This document shows, in pieces, positions 1-7,205 of a stretch of DNA of 64,000 nt. Positions within the stretch are counted from its first letter, which is position 1. Each line of letters starts with the position of its first letter. The stretch is taken from contig NZ_BQYM01000001.1 of the NCBI RefSeq assembly GCF_026008515.1, positions 413,898 to 477,897 of the forward strand, in the 5' to 3' direction. Under the pieces are notes generated by a model. It saw nothing but the letters and a program-made list of their open reading frames with translations, was not told the origin of the DNA and did not search any database. Made by a program: the position numbers and the translations under genes. The DNA comes from Hoyosella levis (GTDB lineage Bacteria > Actinomycetota > Actinomycetes > Mycobacteriales > Mycobacteriaceae).

Positions 1-2
1 TC

Positions 3-329
3 CCGGAGCGCAAGCCCTTCTCCTACTTCAACAAGGGCAACATGGCCGCCGTGTCGAAGTACAGCGCCGTCGCCCAGGTCGGCAAGATCAACATCAGTGG
101 GTTCATCGGCTGGCTGATGTGGCTCGCGGTGCACCTGGTGTACATCGTGGGCTTCAAGAGCCGCGTGGCCACACTGTTCTCCTGGACGGTGACGTTCCTG
201 ACCAACTCGCGCGCGCAGCTGACCGTGACCGAGCAGTGGATGACCGCGCGGACCGCGATCGATCACCTCGAATCGCTCGAGGCCCAGAAGAAGGCGCAAG
301 CGAAGCAGGACGAGCTCGAGGCAAGCTGA
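3..329 (+). CDS. ndh: Type II NADH dehydrogenase, C-terminal fragment
   Basis: This is the last 108 residues of a flavoprotein NADH:menaquinone oxidoreductase (NDH-2), cut by the left window edge. The reading frame is open from position 3, so the Met at 42 is internal. Visible family features are the segment PFSYFNKGNMAAVSKYSAV followed by a C-terminal membrane-binding hydrophobic helix (GFIGWLMWLAVHLVYIVGF) and a charged tail. NDH-2 feeds electrons from NADH to the quinone pool at the inner membrane face without pumping protons. The equivalent gene Rv1854c lies near the same neighbours in M. tuberculosis, which supports the assignment. It converges on the thioesterase gene, with a shared terminator between them. 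Confidence 0.93.
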   Translation, partial: PERKPFSYFNKGNMAAVSKYSAVAQVGKINISGFIGWLMWLAVHLVYIVGFKSRVATLFSWTVTFLTNSRAQLTVTEQWMTARTAIDHLESLEAQKKAQAKQDELEAS

Positions 330-349
330 CCGAAGCTCTAGCGAAGCGC

Positions 350-386
350 GCGGCGCCGGGGACCATGACAAGGTTCCCGGCGCCGC
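350..386. terminator. Bidirectional terminator hairpin between ndh and thioesterase
   Basis: An 11-bp GC-only stem (350-360 with 376-386) is extended by four more pairs to a 7-nt loop (365-371). It lies between two convergent stop codons and probably ends both transcripts. There is no U-tract, as is common in actinobacteria. Confidence 0.8.
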
Positions 387-439
387 TGCTGTTGCCGGTG
401 CCGCTGCCGTTCGCTACAAGTTCCAGGCTCCGCTGGGCC

Positions 440-895
440 TCAGGAGGTGCCGAGCTTGGCGGAATCGATGATGTTCTGGATGCGGACGTGGCCGCGGGCG
501 ATGAGCCGGTGCTGCTCATCGGTGATGTTGACGAGCCACAGCTGCTGGAGCCTGCCGCGGTGCAGCGGAATGGCATGGCCGTGGAGGGTTCCCTCGCGGA
601 CGGCGCGGAGGAAGTCGGTGTTGTTGTTGACCCCGACCACGTGGCCGGTGTCGCCGAGCCATGCCGTGCCAGCGACGCTGGCGAGCGATTCCACGACCGC
701 GCAGTAGACGCCGCCGTGGACGAGCCCGGCGGGCTGGTGCATGTCGGGCCGGATGGTCCAGTGGGCGCGCACGGAGTCGGGGGTGATCTCGGTGTAGCGG
801 AGACCGAGGTACTTGCCCATCCCGCGTTCGAGCATCTCGGTGAGCTCGTCAGGAATGGCGCCGGGGAAGCCTTCGGTGGAGTCGCTTGTGGTCAC
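440..895 (-). CDS. Hotdog-fold thioesterase (PaaI-type, Rv1847 family)
   Basis: The 151-residue protein has the size and motif of single-domain hotdog acyl-CoA thioesterases: HGGVYCAVVESLAS (about residues 60-73), with the conserved HGG and the downstream catalytic Glu, then GVNNNTDFLRAVREG. It would hydrolyse an acyl- or aryl-CoA; the substrate cannot be read from sequence. The GTG start at 895 follows an AAGGA Shine-Dalgarno. The syntenic M. tuberculosis gene is Rv1847. A strong hairpin lies only 28 bp upstream, so expression probably depends on read-through from the iron-box promoter at 1040-1068 or on a promoter I cannot see. Confidence 0.88.
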   Translation of the reverse strand: MTTSDSTEGFPGAIPDELTEMLERGMGKYLGLRYTEITPDSVRAHWTIRPDMHQPAGLVHGGVYCAVVESLASVAGTAWLGDTGHVVGVNNNTDFLRAVREGTLHGHAIPLHRGRLQQLWLVNITDEQHRLIARGHVRIQNIIDSAKLGTS

Positions 896-922
896 GTGTC
901 AATCCTTTTGCGTGGAAAGCAG

Positions 923-956
923 ATGGGCCTCACGCCACTGTATGCGTGAGGCCCAT
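923..956 (-). terminator. 13-bp perfect hairpin ahead of the thioesterase gene
   Basis: Positions 923-935 and 944-956 form a perfect 13-bp stem (ATGGGCCTCACGC and its complement) with an 8-nt loop. On the minus strand it is followed by CTGCTTTCC, a weak pyrimidine run. It could end the predicted small RNA that starts near 1034, or act as an attenuator in the thioesterase leader. Confidence 0.75.
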
Positions 957-1034
957 CCTGGCATGGACCGGGTGTCACTGCAGCCCTCAGGACACCGTCG
1001 CGGCCCGGCGGTCTTGGTGCGTCCCCTGACCCGG
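923..1034 (-). ncRNA. Candidate iron-responsive small RNA, MrsI-like
   Basis: Seen: an iron-boxed promoter (1040-1068) on the minus strand predicts a start near 1034, and a 13-bp hairpin ends at 923, giving a transcript of about 110 nt with no convincing ORF. The interior can also pair (CCGGGTCA near the 5' end with TGACACCCGG further on). Known: the M. tuberculosis IdeR-controlled sRNA MrsI (ncRv11846), about 100 nt long, lies in the Rv1846c-Rv1847 intergenic region and drives an iron-sparing response. Here the downstream gene is the Rv1847 homologue in the same orientation. Inference: this is the MrsI counterpart. I did not compare primary sequences, so homology is argued from position, promoter control and size only. 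Confidence 0.6.
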
Positions 1035-1039
1035 AATAG

Positions 1040-1068
1040 AGTTTAGGTGAGCCTTGCCTCATTTGCAA
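1040..1068 (-). promoter_or_regulatory. IdeR/DtxR-boxed promoter for the candidate sRNA
   Basis: On the minus strand, -35 TTGCAA (1068-1063) and -10 TAAACT (1045-1040) are separated by 17 bp. The spacer and -10 are covered by TTAGGTGAGCCTTGCCTCA (1043-1061), which matches the 19-bp DtxR/IdeR consensus at 14 positions. Binding of iron-loaded regulator here would block RNA polymerase, giving expression only under iron starvation. Confidence 0.72.
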
Positions 1069-1091
1069 ATGGATCAAGGTAGTGACGCTCA

Positions 1092-1871
1092 TCACACAGC
1101 GACCGCGAGGCTCCCCCACCGCAGCCGCACCGACGATGAATGGCTCCGGACCGGGCGGCCCAGCTCCTCGAACGCCCCAAGGAGCGCCCGCGCGCGCCGC
1201 AGTGGCACGGCATCATCCACCCCTGCGCGCGCGGGAGCATAGGACGCCATCCCCATCACGGCCTCGCCCACCATCGCCCACAGCCGCGCGGCATTCACCC
1301 CGGAGAACCGCGCGATCTCGTTGAGCAACGGATCGAGCGTGGTCTCGCAGCGGTGCGCGACCCACATCAGCAGTGCCGCCTCGCAGGGCAGGGTCCGCAC
1401 GACCCGCGCTCCCGCAGCGGGGTCCCCGGGCAGCACGCGCAGCATCGGGTCCACCACGCCGGTCCAGTCCACGCCACCGTCCGAGTCATAGTGCAGCCAC
1501 AGGTTCTCCGTGCCGGGGTCCCAGGCGCGACCCTCCAGAACAAGGAGCGCGACCAGTCGCGCCACCACGGCGTGGATGACCATCGAGGCAACCTGGCCGG
1601 TGGCCACGTCGCGCGAGCCGAGCTCACGCAGCGCCCTGCGGTGCATCACTTCCAGGCGGCCCTCCGGGATGGCTGCGCCCAGTGGCCACCACCGGCGCCG
1701 TGGCTCGTTGTGCATCCACGTGATCGCGTAGTTGCGCGGATAGTCGACATCGAGCGCGCGCAGCCGCGCCATGCTCTCATGGAATGGCTGGTCGACGCGG
1801 GCAGCGAGGCGCCCTTGGACCATCTCCCCCGTAACGGCGCGCGGTATCTGCGTAGGTGTCGCGAAGCCCAT
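1092..1871 (-). CDS. FhuF/IucA-IucC C-terminal-like siderophore-iron protein
   Basis: This 259-residue protein resembles the FhuF-like group, which reductively releases iron from ferri-siderophores in the cytoplasm. The central segment LVLEGRAWDPGTENLWLHYD and the following D/W-rich stretch are the recognisable part. The C-terminus lacks the paired cysteines that bind the [2Fe-2S] cluster in classical FhuF, so a redox role is uncertain and a chaperone or binding role is possible. The reading frame is open to a Met at 1943, but ATG 1871 is preferred because GGGAGGGGAG precedes it by 9 nt and the 1943 codon lies inside the predicted -10 and iron box. It is divergent from the FecCD transport genes and shares their iron-box control region. 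Confidence 0.6.
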   Translation of the reverse strand: MGFATPTQIPRAVTGEMVQGRLAARVDQPFHESMARLRALDVDYPRNYAITWMHNEPRRRWWPLGAAIPEGRLEVMHRRALRELGSRDVATGQVASMVIHAVVARLVALLVLEGRAWDPGTENLWLHYDSDGGVDWTGVVDPMLRVLPGDPAAGARVVRTLPCEAALLMWVAHRCETTLDPLLNEIARFSGVNAARLWAMVGEAVMGMASYAPARAGVDDAVPLRRARALLGAFEELGRPVRSHSSSVRLRWGSLAVAV

Positions 1872-1940
1872 TCGTTGCACTCCCCTCCCGCGCCCCGGAA
1901 CAGGGCGCTCGACAGCGTTCCCGGCCCCGCGAGGAGCCAG

Positions 1941-1984
1941 CATTGTTAGCGTAACCTAACCACACTGAGGCAAGGCTAAGCTAG
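1941..1984 (-). promoter_or_regulatory. Two IdeR/DtxR boxes over the FhuF-like gene promoter
   Basis: Box 1 (1941-1959) ends in the consensus half AACCTAA. Box 2 (1966-1984, TGAGGCAAGGCTAAGCTAG) matches the 19-bp consensus at 14 positions. On the minus strand, TTGCCT (1973-1968) and TAACAAT (1948-1942) form a candidate -35/-10 pair, each covered by one box. This implies iron-dependent repression. Confidence 0.7.
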
Positions 1985-2034
1985 TCGCCGCCCGCTTTGC
2001 CGCTGAACCGGGAGCGACCGTTTCGCCCAACGGG

Positions 2035-2053
2035 TTAGGTTCGCGTAACCTAA
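2035..2053 (+). promoter_or_regulatory. Perfect palindromic IdeR/DtxR iron box
   Basis: TTAGGTTCGCGTAACCTAA has two perfect 7-bp arms and the 19-bp length of the DtxR/IdeR operator. It lies 46 bp upstream of the GTG of the RDD-FecCD permease gene and overlaps TAACCT, a possible -10. It is the best match to the consensus in the window. Confidence 0.85.
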
Positions 2054-2099
2054 CGGCAGCGCCCGGGGTCGTGGGGCCAGCAGCAATCACCACCTGTCC

Positions 2100-3617
2100 G
2101 TGCCGAAAGCGAGCCGAACCGTGTCGAACACACCGCCCGCGTCCGCGGATCACGCTGCGCTCCCGCGAGCCAGCACCTCCGCGCCGGACCACCTCGGCCG
2201 GCAAGCCCCGCTCGATCCTCGCGCGCCCATGTGGAGGCACTTCGTCGCGCACGCCCTCGACCTCCTCATCGCTGCCGCGCCCCTGCTGCTCGGCCTGCTC
2301 ATCATCGGCAGCCTCAGCGACCAGTCCGGAGGCGGGCAAGCCGACCGGACCGTGTTCGCGATCTTCACCGCGATTGCCACCATCGGGCTCGCGTGGTGGA
2401 ACCTCGGCTCCAGGGATGGCAACCGGGGCCAGTCCCTGGGCAAGTCCGCGGCCCTTCTCGTCACGAGGGACACCACGACCGGTCGCCCCATCGGGCCGCG
2501 TCGCGCCCTCGTCCGCCGCTTCTCCCTCGGCCAGGCTGGCGGCCCCGCCGAGACGATCGACGAGCCAGCCGCCCTCGCCGAGGGCTTCGAGCCCGATCAG
2601 CAGGCCCCCACCATCGCCGAGCTACGCCGGCGCCGCCTCCTCGGCCTCGCCGCGCTCGCTATCACGCTCGTGGTCATGGCGCTCGCCAGCATCGCCATCG
2701 GAGCACGCCCGCTGTCGCTGCTCGAGATCCAGGGCGCGCTGATCTCCCCCAGCGGCGCGGATACCGACATCATCGTGCGCAGCCTCCGCGTTCCGCGCAC
2801 GCTCCTCGCCATCACCGTCGGCGTCGCGATCGGCGTGGCCGGCGCGCTGATCCAGGGCCACACCCGCAACCCCCTCGCCGACCCAGGCATCCTCGGCGTC
2901 ATCCCCGGCGCCGCGTTCGCCGTCGTGCTCGCTGTCTACCTCTTCCGGCTTGGCTCCCCCAGCGAGTACGTGTGGTTCGCCTTCCTCGGGGCCTTCCTTA
3001 CCACCATCGTTGTCTTTGGACTCGCCTCGATCGGCAAGGGCGGCGCGAGCCCGCTCACCCTGCCCCTCGCGGGCGTCGCCGTGGGCGCCTTCCTCACCGC
3101 CATGACCAACGCCATCGTCCTGCTCGACCGCGCGTCCCTCGATGCCTACCGGTTCTGGAACGTCGGTTCCGTCGCGGGACGCGGCCTGGACGTGCTGATC
3201 CAGGTCCTGCCGTTCATCGTCATCGGGCTCGCGATCGCGCTGGCCAGCACCCCGGGACTGAACCTGCTGAGCCTCGGCGATGACATGGCCCGCTCGCTCG
3301 GCACGAACATCGCGCTGACCCGGATCGCTGGCATTCTCGCGATCACCCTCCTGGCGGGCGCCGCGACCGCGGCGTGCGGTGTCATCGCGTTCCTCGGTCT
3401 CGTGGTGCCCCACATCGCGCGCGCGATCACCGGTCCGGACTACAAATGGATCGTTCCCTTCTCTGGCATGTGCGGGGCGATCCTCATCCTCTCCGCCGAC
3501 GTGCTCGGGCGCATCGTGGTCCGCCCGAGCGAGCTGCAGCTTGGCATCGTGCTCGCGCTCGTCGGCGGGCCGTTCTTCATCGCGCTGGTGCGCCGACGGA
3601 AGCTGGTGAGCCTGTGA
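2100..3617 (+). CDS. RDD-domain/FecCD iron-siderophore ABC permease fusion
   Basis: The 505-residue membrane protein has two parts. Residues 44-160 look like an RDD domain: WRHFVAHALDLLI with Arg and Asp in the expected places, two hydrophobic helices, then RGQSLGKSAALLVTRD. Residues 175-505 are a full BtuC/FecCD-type permease (GVAIGVAGALIQGHTRNPLA, GVIAFLGLVVPHIAR). It should form the inner-membrane channel for ferri-siderophore uptake with the next two products. The next gene overlaps it by TGATG. The GTG at 2100 has no clear Shine-Dalgarno; ATG 2229, just before the RDD domain, is an alternative start. An IdeR box upstream predicts repression by iron. Confidence 0.85.
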   Translation: MPKASRTVSNTPPASADHAALPRASTSAPDHLGRQAPLDPRAPMWRHFVAHALDLLIAAAPLLLGLLIIGSLSDQSGGGQADRTVFAIFTAIATIGLAWWNLGSRDGNRGQSLGKSAALLVTRDTTTGRPIGPRRALVRRFSLGQAGGPAETIDEPAALAEGFEPDQQAPTIAELRRRRLLGLAALAITLVVMALASIAIGARPLSLLEIQGALISPSGADTDIIVRSLRVPRTLLAITVGVAIGVAGALIQGHTRNPLADPGILGVIPGAAFAVVLAVYLFRLGSPSEYVWFAFLGAFLTTIVVFGLASIGKGGASPLTLPLAGVAVGAFLTAMTNAIVLLDRASLDAYRFWNVGSVAGRGLDVLIQVLPFIVIGLAIALASTPGLNLLSLGDDMARSLGTNIALTRIAGILAITLLAGAATAACGVIAFLGLVVPHIARAITGPDYKWIVPFSGMCGAILILSADVLGRIVVRPSELQLGIVLALVGGPFFIALVRRRKLVSL

Positions 3618-4753
3618 TGCCCAACCCCGCGCCCACCAAGCCCGATACTGCTCCCCGCGATCTCACGAGCTACGTCGATCCCTCGGTCCGCGCCGTTCCC
3701 TCGCGCCCCTCCGTGCGCATCGCGGGCACCTCCTTCGTGCTGCGCCCCCGGATGATCATCGTGAGCACGCTGCTCGCGGTGATGATCGTCCTGCTGATGG
3801 GAATCAACATCGGCCGGGGCGACTTCCCCCTGTCGCTCCCCGACGTTGCCCGCGTGATCCTCGGCGGCGGGGATCGGCTCGAGCAGTTCATCGTCATGGA
3901 CCTGCGGCTTCCCCGCTCCCTCGTGGGCGTGGTGGTCGGCTTCGCCCTCGGCCTGGCCGGAGCGATCACCCAATCGCTGACACGCAACGGGCTGGCGAGC
4001 CCCGACATCCTCGGCATCAGCGCCGGGGCCTCGGTCACCGCGGTGGCGGTCATCGTGCTGACCGGCGGATCCACGGGGGTCGTGCTCACCGCGCTCGGCT
4101 CGGTCGGCCTGCCACTGGCCGCGCTCTTCGGGGGCCTGGTCACGGCGATCGTCCTGTACGCGCTCGCCTGGAAGGGCGGCGTCGATGGATTCCGGCTGAT
4201 CCTCATCGGCATCGCCATCACCGCGATCTGCCAGGCATTGGTGTACTGGATGCTCATCAAGTCCGACATCAATGACGTCGCGCAGGCGCAGGCCTGGCTT
4301 GTTGGCTCGCTCAACGGCCGCGACTGGCGGCACTTCGTCCCGATGCTCGCAGCGACCGCCGCGTTCGGCGGGATCGCCCTGGCCGCGGCATCCAGCGTGA
4401 ATGTGCTCCGGCTTGGCGACGAGACCGCCCGCGCGCTCGGGGCCCGGGTCAATGGCACGCAAGCCGTGCTGCTGCTCAGCGCGGTCGGCCTCGCCGCCGC
4501 GAGCGTCGCCGCGGCGGGCCCGATCGCGTTCGTCGGCCTGATGGCGCCGCAGATGGCCCTGCGGCTGCTGCGCGCCCCGGGGCCGCCGCTGCTCGCTTCC
4601 GGGCTGGTCGGCGCGGTCCTGTTGCTGGGCGCCGACATCACCGCCCGCACGATGCTGCCGGTGGAGCTGCCCGCGGGCATCGTCACCGCCGCGATCGGTG
4701 GCCCGTTCCTGCTCTACCTCCTCGTCCGCACGAACCGAAAGGTGACAGCATGA
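3617..4753 (+). CDS. FecCD-type siderophore ABC transporter permease
   Basis: The 378-residue protein is the second permease of the iron-siderophore importer. After a hydrophilic N-terminus of about 45 residues it shows the family's ten-helix pattern, with LRLPRSLVGVVVGFALGLAG, QSLTRNGLASPDILGISAGA and GPIAFVGLMAPQMALRLL, the last being the FecCD coupling region. The ATG at 3617 overlaps the previous stop (TGATG), so translation is coupled. The upstream open frame from 3374 is a shadow of the preceding gene. The following ATPase overlaps by ATGA. The permease pair probably works as a heterodimer. No substrate-binding lipoprotein is encoded nearby and must be elsewhere. Confidence 0.93.
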   Translation: MPNPAPTKPDTAPRDLTSYVDPSVRAVPSRPSVRIAGTSFVLRPRMIIVSTLLAVMIVLLMGINIGRGDFPLSLPDVARVILGGGDRLEQFIVMDLRLPRSLVGVVVGFALGLAGAITQSLTRNGLASPDILGISAGASVTAVAVIVLTGGSTGVVLTALGSVGLPLAALFGGLVTAIVLYALAWKGGVDGFRLILIGIAITAICQALVYWMLIKSDINDVAQAQAWLVGSLNGRDWRHFVPMLAATAAFGGIALAAASSVNVLRLGDETARALGARVNGTQAVLLLSAVGLAAASVAAAGPIAFVGLMAPQMALRLLRAPGPPLLASGLVGAVLLLGADITARTMLPVELPAGIVTAAIGGPFLLYLLVRTNRKVTA

Positions 4754-5589
4754 GCACGACGGCACGGCTGCACGCCGATAATCTGACGCTCGGCTACGGG
4801 GATCGCCTGATCATCGAGGGGCTGGATCTCGAGATCCCGCAGGGCGGGGTGACGACGATCATCGGGCCCAATGGCTGCGGCAAGTCCACCTTGCTCCGCG
4901 CGCTCGGCAGGCTGCTCAAGCCGCGCGAAGGCAGCGTCGTCCTCGATGGCCGCTCCATCCATTCGCTGCGCACGAAGGACGTCGCGCGCATGGTGGGGCT
5001 GCTGCCGCAGGCCCCGATCGCCCCCGAGGGCCTGGCCGTGGCAGACCTGGTCGCGCGGGGACGCCACCCGCACCAGTCCTGGATGCGCCAGTGGTCCGCG
5101 GACGACGAGCACGTGGTGGCCGCCGCCCTCGAGCTGACGGGCATCACCGAGCTCGCTGACCGCCCTGTCGATGAGCTCTCGGGCGGGCAGCGGCAACGCG
5201 TGTGGATCTCGATGGCCCTCGCGCAGGGCACGGACATCCTGCTGCTCGACGAGCCCACGACCTATCTGGATCTCTCGCACGCGCTCGATGTCCTCGATCT
5301 CGTGGACCGGCTGCACGACGAGATGGGTCGCACCGTGGTGATGGTCCTGCACGACCTCAACCTCGCGGTGCGCTATAGCGATCACCTCGTGGTCATGAAG
5401 GCGGGCCGGATCATCGAGTCGGGCACGCCAAAAGATGTGATCACCCCGGCCTTGCTCGAGGAGGCATTCGGCCTGCGCGCGGCCGTCATCGAGGATCCCG
5501 CCTCGGATGCCCCGCTGATCGTGCCGATCGGCACGCGGCATGTGCATGCGGGACTCTCCCGCGGCGAGCGCCAAGCGGCCAGGACGTGA
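4750..5589 (+). CDS. Iron-siderophore ABC transporter ATP-binding protein (FecE type)
   Basis: A 279-residue cytoplasmic ATPase that powers the two FecCD permeases. The Walker A motif GPNGCGKST is at residues 38-46, the Q-loop region reads GLLPQAP, the ABC signature is LSGGQRQRVW, the Walker B is ILLLDEPTTYLD and the H-loop VMVLHDLNLAVRYSD. The start overlaps the permease stop (ATGA), so the three genes form one translationally coupled operon. Ferric siderophore is the likely cargo, inferred from family and iron boxes; cobalamin or haem cannot be excluded. Confidence 0.93.
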   Translation: MSTTARLHADNLTLGYGDRLIIEGLDLEIPQGGVTTIIGPNGCGKSTLLRALGRLLKPREGSVVLDGRSIHSLRTKDVARMVGLLPQAPIAPEGLAVADLVARGRHPHQSWMRQWSADDEHVVAAALELTGITELADRPVDELSGGQRQRVWISMALAQGTDILLLDEPTTYLDLSHALDVLDLVDRLHDEMGRTVVMVLHDLNLAVRYSDHLVVMKAGRIIESGTPKDVITPALLEEAFGLRAAVIEDPASDAPLIVPIGTRHVHAGLSRGERQAART

Positions 5590-5599
5590 CCAGCGACGT

Positions 5600-5646
5600 G
5601 ACTACGACCACCCGTAGTAGCGGGTGCGGCCTTACTACCAGTAGAA
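5600..5646 (+). promoter_or_regulatory. Two BlaI-type operators and leaderless promoter of blaI
   Basis: Dyad 1 pairs ACTAC (5601-5605) with GTAGT (5614-5618). Dyad 2 is TACTAC-CA-GTAGAA (5633-5646). Both resemble the TAC/GTA dyads bound by BlaI/MecI repressors. TAGAAT (5642-5647) inside dyad 2 is a good -10 placed 7 bp before ATG 5655, implying a leaderless, self-repressed transcript. Confidence 0.65.
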
Positions 5647-5654
5647 TCGGCGGA

Positions 5655-6068
5655 ATGGCAGGTCTTGGAGAACTTGAGCGGGCTGTAATGGATCATCTCT
5701 GGTCCGTGCCCGAGCCCCAGACCGTGCGCCAGGTCCACGAAGCACTGTCGCAGCATCGCGCGCTGGCCTACACCACGGTCATGACCGTGCTCCAGCGGCT
5801 CGCGAAGAAGAACCTCGTCGCCCAGGAGCGCGAGGAGCGCGCCTACCGGTATGCCCCGGTCAATGCCCGCGAGGAGCTTGTCGCCGAGCTCATGGTCGAT
5901 GCGCTGAAGCAGGCCGAGGAATCCGGCGGCAGGGCCGCCGCTCTGGTCCACTTCGTCGAGCGCGTCGACCCCACCGAGGCAGATGCGCTCCGCCAGGCCC
6001 TTTCCGCGCTCGAGCAGCGCGACCAGCAGGGCAGCGGGCGCTCGCGCGGCCAGCACAAGCGAAACTAG
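5655..6068 (+). CDS. blaI: BlaI/MecI-family transcriptional repressor
   Basis: This 137-residue winged-helix repressor begins GELERAVMDHLWSVPEPQTV and continues with the DNA-recognition region LAYTTVMTVLQRLAKKNLV, both typical of BlaI. Length matches the M. tuberculosis homologue Rv1846c. ATG 5655 is chosen over the longer frame from 5586 because the predicted -10 lies just upstream and family proteins begin here. The next gene encodes an M56 peptidase that in the BlaR/BlaI paradigm inactivates the repressor. In mycobacteria the pair controls beta-lactamase and respiratory genes. No beta-lactamase lies in this window. Confidence 0.92.
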   Translation: MAGLGELERAVMDHLWSVPEPQTVRQVHEALSQHRALAYTTVMTVLQRLAKKNLVAQEREERAYRYAPVNAREELVAELMVDALKQAEESGGRAAALVHFVERVDPTEADALRQALSALEQRDQQGSGRSRGQHKRN

Positions 6069-6154
6069 CCCGGTCGGGCTTTCCCGATCGGCCCCCGCGC
6101 GGGCACACTGGTAGCACAGCACGCCACACCCCCTGCACCGCCAACGATCGAGGG

Positions 6155-7117
6155 ATGAGCATGATCGGCACGACCGCTATCGCGTTCGCGGTCCTCGCCA
6201 TCGCGCTCGCCGGACCGATCCCCGCGATGCTGGCCCGCGCGCGCTGGCCGCAGCGCGCGCCCCGTGCCGCTCTGGTCCTCTGGCAGTCCATCGCGCTCGC
6301 TGCCGTGCTGTCCGCGTTCAGCTCCGGGCTCGCCATCGCGAGCATGCTGCTCGTGCCCGGGCCCGATGGCCGGCCCACTACCTCGCCCGCCGCGGAGATC
6401 GCCGTCCTCGGGCTGCCCCTGTGGCTGCTCTCGGTGGCGGTCTTCGCCCTCACCGTGCTGATCGGTGCGCGCTTGGTCTACAGCACCGTCCGCGTCGCGG
6501 TCCGCACGCGCCGGCGCCGCGGCCATCACCGGATGCTGGTCGACCTGCTCAGCAAGGGCGACCCTCGTGTCGCCCACTACACCACCGCTGACCTGCGCGT
6601 CCTCGAGCACGCCGAGCCGCTCGCGTACTGCCTTCCCGGCCTGCACCAGCGGGTCGTGGTCAGCGAAGGTGCCCTCGACTCCCTCTCCCCCGTCGAGCTC
6701 GAGGCGATCCTCGCGCACGAGCGAGCACACCTGAGGGCCCGTCACGACCTCGTCCTCGAGGCCTTCACCGCTGTGCACGAGGCCTTCCCGCGCGTGGTGC
6801 GCAGCAAGTCCGCGCTCGGTTCGGTGCGCCTTCTGATCGAGCTGCTCGCCGATGATGCGGCACTGCACACCACCGGCCCGGCCCCGCTCGCCCGTGCGCT
6901 GGTGACCTGCTCCGCGGGAACCGCCCCAGAGGGCGCCATGGCGGCCGGAGGGATCTCCACCCTCCTGCGCGTGCAGAGGCTTACCGGCGAGACACATCAC
7001 CTGCCCACCGCGATCGCCGCCTACACCACAGCCTCGCTCGTGCTCATCGGCCCCACGATCGCGGTGGCCATGCCGTGGCTCATCGAGCTGTCCCGGCTCT
7101 TCGGACAGGTGTCCTGA
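6155..7117 (+). CDS. M56-family membrane metallopeptidase (BlaR1-like, Rv1845c family)
   Basis: A 320-residue polytopic protein with hydrophobic segments at about residues 5-25, 40-67, 83-110 and 280-308. The zinc-peptidase motif HERAH is at residues 188-192, with a possible third ligand in IELLADDAAL (E229). The order matches Rv1846c-Rv1845c, and the gap after blaI is 86 bp. The protein lacks the extracellular penicillin-binding sensor domain of staphylococcal BlaR1, so it would respond to another signal or partner. It probably cleaves BlaI or relays envelope stress, by inference from family. Confidence 0.88.
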   Translation: MSMIGTTAIAFAVLAIALAGPIPAMLARARWPQRAPRAALVLWQSIALAAVLSAFSSGLAIASMLLVPGPDGRPTTSPAAEIAVLGLPLWLLSVAVFALTVLIGARLVYSTVRVAVRTRRRRGHHRMLVDLLSKGDPRVAHYTTADLRVLEHAEPLAYCLPGLHQRVVVSEGALDSLSPVELEAILAHERAHLRARHDLVLEAFTAVHEAFPRVVRSKSALGSVRLLIELLADDAALHTTGPAPLARALVTCSAGTAPEGAMAAGGISTLLRVQRLTGETHHLPTAIAAYTTASLVLIGPTIAVAMPWLIELSRLFGQVS

Positions 7118-7205
7118 GCGGCTCCACGCACGCGCGCGCGTCGCGGTCTAAGGTGGATCGAGGACCCGATCCTCCAGCCCGGCATTCGCCAAGTCAGGAG
7201 CCCGC

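Noticed and set aside
119..949. Long plus-strand open frame of 276 codons
   Set aside because: It crosses the ndh 3' end, its terminator and the minus-strand thioesterase gene; its protein is low-complexity and matches the antisense of real genes.
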